64,000 bases of DNA, taken from positions 1-64,000 of the forward strand of contig DATIJG010000007.1 in the NCBI GenBank assembly GCA_035478775.1, in the 5' to 3' direction. Made by a program: the position numbers and the translations under genes. The notes beneath the pieces are model-generated. The model was not told the DNA's origin. It did no database searches and saw only the letters and a program-made list of their open reading frames with translations. Below, piece by piece: positions 50,742 to 59,011 of this stretch. Position 1 is the first letter of the stretch; every line of letters begins with the position of its first letter. Source of the stretch: CAMLQK01 sp035478775 (GTDB taxonomy: Bacteria; Patescibacteriota; Saccharimonadia; Saccharimonadales; UBA4665).

Positions 50742-52163
50742 ATGAATGTCATAACCCGCGGCATTCGCAATGCGTTTCGCAACAGCACACGCACGATTTC
50801 GATCGTCGCCATTTTAGGCCTAAGCATTGGCCTAAGTTTAACGATGTTGATCGCTCACAAAGCGGTTAACCAAAAAATTGCTTCAGTGAAAAGCTCCATC
50901 GGCAATACCATCAGCATTGCGCCTGCCGGATTCAGCGGTTTTAACGGCGGCGGTAATCCGCTTACTGCCGACCAGCTTAAGAAAGTTGCAAGCTTAACGC
51001 ACATCACCAAAGTGGATGAATCAATTAACGACCGTTTAAGCAGCAGCAACACCAATTTGGCTTCGGCCGTTGATGCCGGTAGCCTCGGCAGGCGGTTTGG
51101 TGGGGGCGAAGGGTTTGGGGGGTTTGGTGGAGACGCAATTGCAGGAGACACTGCACCACGCACATTCACGCCACCAATTACCGCACTCGGCACCACCGAC
51201 ACTACCAAGCTGAACAACAATAGCATTACATTAAGCGGCGGCAACCAGATTGACGGCACAAAAGACACCGATACAGCCCTGGTTGGTAAGGCGCTAGCCA
51301 GCAAAAATAACCTCGCAGTCGGCTCAACCTTTACAGCTTACAATACCACCGTTACCGTAGCAGGCATTTTTGACACCGGCACAACATTTGGTAACAATCA
51401 AGTGATTTTCGCGCTCAGTACCTTGCAACGGTTGAGCGGGCAGGGTAGCGACATTACCAGTGCTACAGCCTATGTAGATTCAATTAGCAATATGGACAAT
51501 GCGACAAGCGCGATTAAAAGCGCACTCGGCAGCAACAACGCCGATGTTACCAGCAGCAAGGAAAGCGCCGAAAGCGCCGTTGAACCACTGCAAAGTATTC
51601 AAAAAGTTGCGCTGTTTAGCCTAATCGGTGCGACCATCGCAGGCGGCGTAATCATTTTACTGACCATGGTTATGATTGTGCGCGAACGCCAGCGCGAAAT
51701 CGGCGTGCTCAAGGCTATTGGTGGTTCTAACCTAAAAATTATGGGTCAATTTATGGTGGAATCACTGACGCTCGCAGTACTTGGCGCAGTTATCGGACTA
51801 GCCATCGGCATAATTGGCGGCCAGCCAGTTACAAAGATGCTCGTTAACAACAGTACAAACAATTCTACCGTTGCCAGCACAATGGATATGCCGGGCGGCC
51901 AAAGGCAAATGCGCGGCAGCTTTAATGAGGGTTCGGGCGCTTTACGGACTAGCGGCGGCCAATCTATGCAAGCCCGTGGTTTTGGTGCAGGCCTTCGCAA
52001 TAACGGCACCCTTAAGGGCATCGGCAACATCCACGCTGAGATTGGCTGGAGTATCATTTTGTATGGCTTGGGCGCAGCAATTTTAATCGCGCTTTTCGGC
52101 AGTGCATTGGCGGCCACGCTTATTGCCAAAGTACGGCCATCACAAGTAATGAGGACGGAATAA
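50742..52163 (+). CDS. ABC transporter permease (MacB/FtsX type)
   Basis: 473 residues. First membrane helix at about 18-38, a large external MacB_PCD-type domain to about 280 with a Gly/Phe-rich insert (GGGEGFGGFGGDAIAG), then three helices (about 285-308, 333-355, 440-464) with the FtsX signature VRERQREIGVLKAIGG. Between helices 3 and 4 there is an unusual Gly/Met/Arg-rich loop of about 80 residues. GAGGTTAA precedes the ATG. The ATPase gene overlaps its stop (TAATG). Likely exports peptides, lipids or drugs, or acts as a mechanotransmitter. Confidence 0.9.
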   Translation: MNVITRGIRNAFRNSTRTISIVAILGLSIGLSLTMLIAHKAVNQKIASVKSSIGNTISIAPAGFSGFNGGGNPLTADQLKKVASLTHITKVDESINDRLSSSNTNLASAVDAGSLGRRFGGGEGFGGFGGDAIAGDTAPRTFTPPITALGTTDTTKLNNNSITLSGGNQIDGTKDTDTALVGKALASKNNLAVGSTFTAYNTTVTVAGIFDTGTTFGNNQVIFALSTLQRLSGQGSDITSATAYVDSISNMDNATSAIKSALGSNNADVTSSKESAESAVEPLQSIQKVALFSLIGATIAGGVIILLTMVMIVRERQREIGVLKAIGGSNLKIMGQFMVESLTLAVLGAVIGLAIGIIGGQPVTKMLVNNSTNNSTVASTMDMPGGQRQMRGSFNEGSGALRTSGGQSMQARGFGAGLRNNGTLKGIGNIHAEIGWSIILYGLGAAILIALFGSALAATLIAKVRPSQVMRTE

Positions 52164-52831
52164 TGTTAGAAGTAAAAAACCTTTCAAAGCGGTTTTCGAC
52201 CGGCGACACCACCGTAAACGCAGTTGACGCTATTAGTTTCAGTATCCCACAGGGCCAGTTTGCCTCAGTGGTAGGGCGCAGCGGCAGTGGCAAGTCAACT
52301 TTGTTAAGCTTGCTAGGCGCGCTCGATGCGCCAACCGAGGGCAGCATTATGGTTGGCGACAAAGATCTTACCAAGTTGAGCGACCACGCGCTTATTAAGT
52401 ACCGTTGCCAAACCATCGGCTTTGTGTTCCAAAGTTACAACCTGGTACCCAATTTAACGGCAATCGAAAATGTGATGTTACCCATGGAATTCGCCAAATT
52501 GCCTAAAAACCAGCGGCTGGAACGCGCTAAAAAACTCTTGAGCCAAGTGGGTTTAAGCGACGACCAAATGCACCGTAAACCAACTCATTTAAGTGGCGGC
52601 CAGCAACAACGTGTGGCAATCGCCCGGGCACTAGCCAACAAGCCGAAGCTCATTTTGGCCGATGAGCCTACCGGTAACCTCGACAGCCAGACCGGCAAGA
52701 TGATCTTTGACCTTTTACATGGGTTAACACGGTCGGAGAACACCACAATTATCGCCGTCACCCACGACCTGAGTATCGCCGGCAAAACCGATGTGACATT
52801 TAAGCTGCAAGATGGAAAAATCGTAAAATAA
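52163..52831 (+). CDS. ABC transporter ATP-binding protein (MacB/LolD type)
   Basis: 222 residues: Walker A GRSGSGKSTLL, Q-loop FVFQSYNLVPNLT, signature LSGGQQQRVAIARAL, Walker B LILADEPTGNLDSQ and switch His in AVTHD. One-base overlap with the permease stop. The pair forms a standard type VII ABC system without an adaptor protein nearby. Confidence 0.95.
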   Translation: MLEVKNLSKRFSTGDTTVNAVDAISFSIPQGQFASVVGRSGSGKSTLLSLLGALDAPTEGSIMVGDKDLTKLSDHALIKYRCQTIGFVFQSYNLVPNLTAIENVMLPMEFAKLPKNQRLERAKKLLSQVGLSDDQMHRKPTHLSGGQQQRVAIARALANKPKLILADEPTGNLDSQTGKMIFDLLHGLTRSENTTIIAVTHDLSIAGKTDVTFKLQDGKIVK

Positions 52832-52871
52832 TACCGGTAAGCCTTAACTTCTATAGATCACAGCTAAGATT

Positions 52872-53546
52872 TTAAGAAGACCGTCTGGTTTCGATAGCTT
52901 GATTCAATACGTCATACATAGCGAGCGTCGCAATAGCCATACGAGCACGCTGAAAAGCATTCAAACTCGCTCCTCCGTCTTTCATAAAGCATTCAGCAAA
53001 CCAGCCTTCAGTAATAGCATGCAATAAAGAAAAGTTATGCTCTCGCAGCAAGCTTCGGGCGCGGAAGGCATTTGCTTCTGATGCCCTGTGAGCCTCGTTA
53101 AATGTTATCCAGGGCAAAAGGTGAGGGCTGCGCCTGTGGGTTAATCCTGTTACTTTTTGGCGTACCCATGTCGGGGGCGAGCGGCGCATTTGCAAAAATG
53201 ACTCCGGCAGAGACACATTTATGTACGGCGTATCGTCATTCGCATTAGTAAGGCTGGCGTTAAACTTGCCAAGCACTTTGTTAGCTTCTACTTGGTTATG
53301 CAAAATGCCATACACAGCCGTCGCCTGGCCGATTGATGCCAGTGCCCACCATGGCTCATCCTGGTCGCTTGTAAACTTATGTAACATTTGCCAGAGTTCA
53401 GGATTTCGCCGCTGCAGCCGTTGCTCGTTCGTCGCAACTACTGGTTCAACCCTTTGTGCGTAAGCACGCCACATATTTAGGCAACTTTCGTCATCTACAA
53501 CTGGCAAAAATAAAGGCGTATCTTGAAAGTTTTCTGCTGAGGCCAT
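52872..53546 (-). CDS. hypothetical protein, 224 aa
   Basis: Not recognised. Mostly helical, soluble, with many Trp and Met residues (WWALASIGQATAVYGIL, AECFMKDGGASLNAF). TATTAT seven bases before the ATG supports the start. Same strand as the GlcD-type gene upstream (29-base gap). Confidence 0.7.
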   Translation of the reverse strand: MASAENFQDTPLFLPVVDDESCLNMWRAYAQRVEPVVATNEQRLQRRNPELWQMLHKFTSDQDEPWWALASIGQATAVYGILHNQVEANKVLGKFNASLTNANDDTPYINVSLPESFLQMRRSPPTWVRQKVTGLTHRRSPHLLPWITFNEAHRASEANAFRARSLLREHNFSLLHAITEGWFAECFMKDGGASLNAFQRARMAIATLAMYDVLNQAIETRRSS

Positions 53547-53559
53547 GGGTAATATAATA
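53547..53559 (-). promoter_or_regulatory. -10 box with leaderless start, 53546 gene
   Basis: Minus-strand TATTAT (53554-53559), seven bases, then ATG at 53546. Confidence 0.55.
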
Positions 53560-53575
53560 CCCTAATTAGTGTAAG

Positions 53576-55225
53576 CTAAAAATGGGCGCGAATGTGGCTG
53601 AAGCTATAGTCCCAGTCGGCCAGCGCTTTTTTGTGCGGGTTAAAAATTGTTTCAGGGTCCATAATATGCTTTGCCTTTTTGAAAATTTCGAGCATTTCAT
53701 GGCCGTACATTTGTTCCAGCCATGGGCCACGCACCAAACCGTCGTTGTGCTCGCCCGAAAGCGAACCTTTATACTTTAGCACCAGCGTGTTCACTTCTTT
53801 CATGGCAGGCAGCAGTTTAGCGCGGTCTTTAGGGTCTTCGAGCTTCATAAGCGGAATAATATGAAAGTTGCCGTCACCCATATGGCCGGCGATGGTCGCC
53901 AACAAGTTATATTTTTTGACAATTTTACGGATTTGCGGCAAAAATTCGGTAAGGTAGGGCGGATTAACAACCAAATCGTCAATAAACGGTGCCGTGTGTT
54001 TATCTTTAACTTTACTGCGCAGTAGCTGGAAGCTGTAGCGGCGCATCAGCCAAAACTTTTCGCTCTTTTGGGCGGTATCGTCACGTTCCATAGCCATATG
54101 GTAACCTTTAAGGTCGTTACGCATGGCGTTAATTTTTTGGTCAACTTCGTCTTGGGTTTGGCCGTTAAATTCAATCATTAAAATGAGCTTCGGGACACCG
54201 CGCAGCAGCATAAAACCATCTGGGATTAAACTAATTAGCAGCTTGATAAATCCGGCCACGCCCAGCATTTTTAAAAAGCTCGGCATAAACCTAATACTTA
54301 ACCACAAGGTTGCATCGTCGAAACTTTCAAAGGTCGCCGGTTTGTGTTCGAGCACTTTGTTGATAATTTCGCCGAGCGGGTCGATGCTCTTCATAAAGCA
54401 CACCAACAGGCCGGTGTATGGCCGAATTGGCACTAATTTAAAATGGATGTCGGTCACGAAACCAAGTGTGCCTTGGGCGCCGACAATCAATTTGGTCAAG
54501 TCGAAAATACCAGTTTGGCGATCCCACACGTCCCATAAATTATAGCCGGTTGAGTTTTTGGTAACGTGCGGCTTGGCAGCTTTAATTTTGTCATAATTGG
54601 TTTCAACTAATTCAAAAATTTGTTTATACACGCGGCCTTCAAAATCTTGCTGACTCATTTTGGCAGTCAATTCGCGTTTGTTGAGCGGCTTAACGGTGCG
54701 CTCTACGCCGTCGGCAAATACTACGCGCAGCTCGGTCACAAAATTTTCGGTTTTGCCATATTCGAGCGACTTTTCGCCGCCGGAATTGTTGTTGACCATA
54801 CCACCGATAGTACAAAGGTCGCGGCTTGCCGGGTAGGCGGGCATGAGTGCTTTAGCTTTAAGGGTTTCTTTTTCAAAGTCGCGGTAAAACACACCAGGCT
54901 GGGCGTGCGCAGTAGTAGCCGTGACTTCCTCAATTGCCGTGAAATACTTAGTAAAGTCCATAATAATGGAGTCGTTGATGGCTCCGCCGGACATATCGGT
55001 GCCAGCGCTGCGGGCAGTGATGGAAAGGCCGGGCATTTTGGGTTTTTTGTCGGCGACCAGTTTTATTACACGCTCTACATCTTGCGCGTTTTTGGGTTTT
55101 ACGACCAATTTCGGTTTTATTTCAAACATCGAGGCATCGTGGCTATAGGTTTCAAGCGTTTCGGCCGACTGATCAAAATCACCACTATAGCCACTCTTTT
55201 TAAGGGCTGCAACTATTTCATCCAT
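53576..55225 (-). CDS. FAD-linked oxidase, GlcD/D-lactate dehydrogenase type
   Basis: 549 residues. FAD_binding_4 domain at about 38-210 (PGLSITARSAGTDMSGGAI; YPASRDLCTIGGMVNNNSGG) and FAD-oxidase C-terminal domain to the end (AGHMGDGNFHIIPLM, LSGEHNDGLVRGPWL). It oxidises a 2-hydroxyacid such as D-lactate or glycolate; electrons could go to quinone. It has no Fe-S partner next to it. It is near the NDH-2 gene and would feed the same oxidase. Confidence 0.9.
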   Translation of the reverse strand: MDEIVAALKKSGYSGDFDQSAETLETYSHDASMFEIKPKLVVKPKNAQDVERVIKLVADKKPKMPGLSITARSAGTDMSGGAINDSIIMDFTKYFTAIEEVTATTAHAQPGVFYRDFEKETLKAKALMPAYPASRDLCTIGGMVNNNSGGEKSLEYGKTENFVTELRVVFADGVERTVKPLNKRELTAKMSQQDFEGRVYKQIFELVETNYDKIKAAKPHVTKNSTGYNLWDVWDRQTGIFDLTKLIVGAQGTLGFVTDIHFKLVPIRPYTGLLVCFMKSIDPLGEIINKVLEHKPATFESFDDATLWLSIRFMPSFLKMLGVAGFIKLLISLIPDGFMLLRGVPKLILMIEFNGQTQDEVDQKINAMRNDLKGYHMAMERDDTAQKSEKFWLMRRYSFQLLRSKVKDKHTAPFIDDLVVNPPYLTEFLPQIRKIVKKYNLLATIAGHMGDGNFHIIPLMKLEDPKDRAKLLPAMKEVNTLVLKYKGSLSGEHNDGLVRGPWLEQMYGHEMLEIFKKAKHIMDPETIFNPHKKALADWDYSFSHIRAHF

Positions 55226-55477
55226 ACCCTAAGCTTAAGGGTAATGGCTAACCCTTGCAAGTGTGAAACCAACGTAGTTGTAAAATCAGCCCTCAAAATT
55301 ATATGTTTAGAACTATGCCCATAAAAAGAATTCACCCTAAAAACGCCGCGTAACCGTTTTTTCTTTCAGAAAAAGCCGACACGGATTTTTGGGGCCCAAT
55401 TCTTTTTCTGGCGGTCGGCAAGCTTTGGGGGTTTTGGGAGCTGACTTTAACTTTGAGAGGTTAGCTTAAGCTAGACA
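55226..55477. other. gene-free gap with palindromes
   Basis: No coding frame is supported. The bases next to the GlcD-type ATG form an imperfect palindrome (ACCCT at 55226-55230 and AGGGT at 55238-55242 around AAGCTT), which may be an operator or mask the start. A 12-bp perfect palindrome TAGCTTAAGCTA lies at 55462-55473. The middle holds complementary AGAAAAAG and CTTTTTCT, and GCCGAC and GTCGGC, in non-nested order. Confidence 0.5.
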
Positions 55478-56233
55478 TTAAGCGTTCGGAATTTTACATG
55501 CCGAAATGGGGTTGGGGTTAGTGCCTTGCACATAACCGGTTTCGGCGTACGGCACAAAGGCTATGGAGTTCGCCGCCCCTGCATCGGCTCTATATACTGC
55601 CAGCCAAGTGTTAGAGTACGCGCCATCAGCGCCTTCAAATAACTCACCTTGCACCATGCACATACCCACATATTCCGAAAGGTACGGCGACCTGTTTGGG
55701 TCCGTTGGCACCCCAAGGTCTACGGCGGCTGCTTCGACGTTTGGTTTGCTAAAACCGATGAAGTGCTTGTTTGCTACATTGCCAGTGCTATCCGGAACGC
55801 CATTCGATTGGCCGGCAAAGTCGGCGCAACGCAAATCGAGCATTCCAGCGGCTACGATACGTGTTTGGCCATTTAGCTTTATAGATACAGATGACGCCAG
55901 TTGTGGGTCCGCCGGCACATAAGTTGGCGAAGAAGGACAAGTATTTTGGCCAATATGGCCGGTTGGCTTTACGGAATTTGCCGGTGGTGCGATAAAACTC
56001 TTCTGCCAGCCTATGCCGTTCGGCTTAGGGTTCACCGCCAGTACCATGCCCGGCGGTGCAACTTCGCTGGATTGCGGATACGGATTAGGCGCTTGGTCTT
56101 CAGGCCGGTATTGGTGCACATCAACGCAGCCAGCTAAAAGTACTGTACTTGCCGCAACTACCGTCGCCCGCAAAACATGTGTCCTAGAACTTTTTTCCAC
56201 TTTGGTTTTCTCGGCCACTGGGTGTCTATTCAT
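55478..56233 (-). CDS. lipoprotein, 251 aa
   Basis: A signal peptide with lipobox LLAGC (Cys at about 36) after a basic, unusually long n-region. The mature part is Pro/Asn-rich at first (YRPEDQAPNPYPQSS) and then a globular domain with four further Cys (QNTCPSS, LRCADF, VGMCMVQ, SACKIP) that could form disulfides, which fits the VKOR pathway encoded in the window. Family not recognised. TATAGT lies 8 bases before the ATG. Confidence 0.8.
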   Translation of the reverse strand: MNRHPVAEKTKVEKSSRTHVLRATVVAASTVLLAGCVDVHQYRPEDQAPNPYPQSSEVAPPGMVLAVNPKPNGIGWQKSFIAPPANSVKPTGHIGQNTCPSSPTYVPADPQLASSVSIKLNGQTRIVAAGMLDLRCADFAGQSNGVPDSTGNVANKHFIGFSKPNVEAAAVDLGVPTDPNRSPYLSEYVGMCMVQGELFEGADGAYSNTWLAVYRADAGAANSIAFVPYAETGYVQGTNPNPISACKIPNA

Positions 56234-56350
56234 TGAATAATACTATAGCATTTTTTGGTTAGATTCAAAAACGGTAAACCTGAGGTGCCTGACGAGCGCA
56301 ACAACGTAATCGCTATGTACGCCGGTTTGTTGGACACATTGGATATATAC

Positions 56351-57592
56351 TTACTGCAACGCCTCTTGTACAACTGGTACGGGCGTCGCCCGCGGTGCTT
56401 GCAACAATGCCCACACACCAGCGGTTGCCGTTGCTATGGCCCCTACTAGCAGCGCTAAAGCAGGCGAGCTGTGCTGCGAGATCCACCCCACCAGCGGGCC
56501 GCCCACGGGTGTTGAACCCATAAAGATAACTATCCACCAACCATTCATGCGGCCGCGCATGGCCGGAGTAGTGTGAACCATAAGCATAGCATTTGCCGAC
56601 GTCGTTAAAATGAGCTGTGTTGCACCCACAACCACCAAGATGGCCAACGCGAGCCAGTACGACGATGTCATTGCAAGCGCAGCCATACTCGCAGCGAACA
56701 ATAGGGCATACTTAGCAAGCACAGTAGTATGCGAAACCACAGCTTTACCCGCCACTATCAAACCACCTAAAATCGCGCCAATGCCCATAGCAGTGGTCAT
56801 GCTCGCATACATTGCCGCGTGCTCATGGAAAGTGTTTTTGGCGAGTAGGGGGAGCGTCACAAAAAATTCACAGGCCAGTGTGCCAATAAGCGCCATCATG
56901 AGCAAAATAGTACGGGCAACAGCGTTACGACGAATATATACAATGCCTTCACGCAGCTGCCCTTTGGCTTTAAGCACCACTTTATTCGCATAAAAATCAC
57001 CGGGGCGCAACAGCATCATGCCAATCGCGCCGCATACAAACGTTAAGAAATCAACAAAAAAGCAGCCTGCTGTCGAAAACCATGCTAGACACAACGCACC
57101 AACAGATGGACCGATAATCCGCGCGAGATTGGCTTCAAGCGAGCCGAGTGTCACTGCGTTCTGCATTAAATCTTCGCTTACCAAACTGGCTATAAGGGTT
57201 TGGCGGGCAGGCATATCGAAGGCATTGGCCACACCCGAAATCATTGTGATTACAATCACCATCCATAATTGCACAACGTGCAGCCCGACAACGGCGCACA
57301 GGGCGAGAGAGCTCAGGCCCATAACGATTTGCGTGCCTATGAGCAGCAAGCGCTTGGGTATGCGATCAGCGACTAAGCCGGCAAAGGGGCCAAGCACCAG
57401 CGCTGGCACAAACTGCAGGCCAGTCACAATACCTAAAACCGTACCGGAGTTATCGAGTTGCAACACCAGCCACGCCAACACCACTAGCCGCACCCAGTTG
57501 CCCGACAGTGATACTAGTTGCGACCAAAAATAGACTCGATAATTCCGTATTGAAAGCGATGAAAATGTAGTCTTAAAATATGCGGGAAGCAC
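56351..57592 (-). CDS. MFS transporter (enterobactin-exporter-like)
   Basis: 413 residues, about twelve helices, MFS_3 type: SLSIRNYRVYFWSQLVSLSG start, LVADRIPKRLLL loop between helices 2 and 3, ANAFDMPARQTLI. GTG start. Probably an exporter of a small molecule; substrate unknown. It ends about 118 bases before the lipoprotein start on the same strand. Confidence 0.9.
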   Translation of the reverse strand: MLPAYFKTTFSSLSIRNYRVYFWSQLVSLSGNWVRLVVLAWLVLQLDNSGTVLGIVTGLQFVPALVLGPFAGLVADRIPKRLLLIGTQIVMGLSSLALCAVVGLHVVQLWMVIVITMISGVANAFDMPARQTLIASLVSEDLMQNAVTLGSLEANLARIIGPSVGALCLAWFSTAGCFFVDFLTFVCGAIGMMLLRPGDFYANKVVLKAKGQLREGIVYIRRNAVARTILLMMALIGTLACEFFVTLPLLAKNTFHEHAAMYASMTTAMGIGAILGGLIVAGKAVVSHTTVLAKYALLFAASMAALAMTSSYWLALAILVVVGATQLILTTSANAMLMVHTTPAMRGRMNGWWIVIFMGSTPVGGPLVGWISQHSSPALALLVGAIATATAGVWALLQAPRATPVPVVQEALQ

Positions 57593-57684
57593 AGCGGTGA
57601 TTTCGCCTTTATTTTTATCTTATACTAGCAGAGACCGGCACTTACCTCAAGCAATATCTTCTTACGAAAGGCGGGCATGGCCTG

Positions 57685-57697
57685 TATAATCATTACT
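57685..57697 (+). promoter_or_regulatory. -10 box with leaderless start, NDH-2 gene
   Basis: TATAAT (57685-57690), seven bases, then ATG at 57698. The in-frame ATG at 57677 lies upstream of the hexamer and is rejected. Confidence 0.65.
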
Positions 57698-58906
57698 ATG
57701 ACAGATCAAACTCCTCAAATACAACAGCCAAACAAACCTCACGTTTTAGTCGTTGGTGGCGGTTTCGCCGGTGTAAAAACGGCGCTAGAGTTAAGCAAAC
57801 ACCACACCGGTGACATAACTTTGCTTTCCGACAAGGAGACGTTCAGTTACTACCCAGCGCTATATCACACGGCCACCGGCGGGCTGTACAGGCAGTCGAA
57901 TATTCCACTTAAACGGCTGGTGGATGAACGAAAAGTTAAGTTCGTGCAGGGCAGTGCCCACTCGCTTAGCCGCCAAAATAAAACCCTCGTTACCGAACAA
58001 GGCCAGCAGTTACACTACGACATTTTAGTGTTAGCTTTGGGCGTCGTTACCAATTACTTCGGCATTAAGGGCTTAGAAGAAAACAGCTACACTATTAAGT
58101 CGTGGGAGCAAATTCAAAAGTTCAAGCACCATCTGCACAGTTTACTGACGCCAAGTACGCCTGAGCAACATTACGTTATTGTAGGCGCCGGCCCGACCGG
58201 TATCGAAGTGGCCGGGGCATTGCCTGCATATTTGCGTAAAATTATGAAAAAGCACGGCGTCACCGACCAGCGCTTTAAAATTACTATCATCGAAGCTGCG
58301 CCACGTTTGCTGCCGCATTCGGCCGAAAAAGTTTCCCAGCAAGTCGCTAAGCGGTTAGCTGCACTGGGCGTAGAGCTTCAGCTGGGAATGGCAGTGCAGG
58401 GTGCCAGCGCAGACGAACTCATGGTGAATGGCTCGCCGGTTAAAAGCAGCACTATTATTTGGACGGCAGGCACCAGCAATCACCCGTTCTTTAAACAAAA
58501 CAATTTCACGCTTACAGAGCATGGGAAAGTGCAAGTTGACGATTATTTACACGCCGAAGATGACATATATGTTATTGGCGACAACGCCCAGACTCCATTT
58601 AGCGGGTTCGCCCAAACTGCTGTGCATGACGGTATGTACGTCGCGCATGACATCGTCCGCCGCCTTAAAAGCAAAAAAACGCCAGCCTATAAACCGAAAA
58701 AACCAATCGCGGTCATTCCGGTAGGCGAAGGCTGGGCAAGTGTAGAATGGGGCAAAAGTGTCTACGCCGGCATGTTTGGGTGGTGGCTGCGCTCGGCGGC
58801 CGATTGGGTGGCATTCCACGACGTAGAGCCGTGGTGGCGTGCAACCACGCAATGGGCAACCGAATTCGGCAGTCAAGAAGACTGTGCGGTTTGTAGTAAG
58901 CAATAG
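57698..58906 (+). CDS. ndh: type II NADH dehydrogenase (NDH-2)
   Basis: 402 residues. FAD motif VVGGGFAGVKTAL at 18-30, NAD motif VIVGAGPTGIEVAGAL, later IYVIGDNAQTPFSGFAQTAVHDG and a C-terminal amphipathic segment (GMFGWWLRSAADWVAFHDVEPWWR) that would sit on the membrane. It moves electrons from NADH to quinone without pumping protons. With cyoABCD it makes a minimal respiratory chain. Confidence 0.92.
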   Translation: MTDQTPQIQQPNKPHVLVVGGGFAGVKTALELSKHHTGDITLLSDKETFSYYPALYHTATGGLYRQSNIPLKRLVDERKVKFVQGSAHSLSRQNKTLVTEQGQQLHYDILVLALGVVTNYFGIKGLEENSYTIKSWEQIQKFKHHLHSLLTPSTPEQHYVIVGAGPTGIEVAGALPAYLRKIMKKHGVTDQRFKITIIEAAPRLLPHSAEKVSQQVAKRLAALGVELQLGMAVQGASADELMVNGSPVKSSTIIWTAGTSNHPFFKQNNFTLTEHGKVQVDDYLHAEDDIYVIGDNAQTPFSGFAQTAVHDGMYVAHDIVRRLKSKKTPAYKPKKPIAVIPVGEGWASVEWGKSVYAGMFGWWLRSAADWVAFHDVEPWWRATTQWATEFGSQEDCAVCSKQ

Positions 58907-58998
58907 TTGCCGCGTTTACAAGTTCAGCCTAAAGAGTTTAGGTTTACATAAGTTTTAGGTTTTTGGCGGAGAAGCGCTACTTAAGCATCTGCGTACGG

Positions 58999-59011
58999 TA
59001 TACTGTAAGCA
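58999..59011 (+). promoter_or_regulatory. -10 box with leaderless start, helicase gene
   Basis: TATACT (58999-59004), seven bases, then ATG at 59012; no Shine-Dalgarno. Confidence 0.6.
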
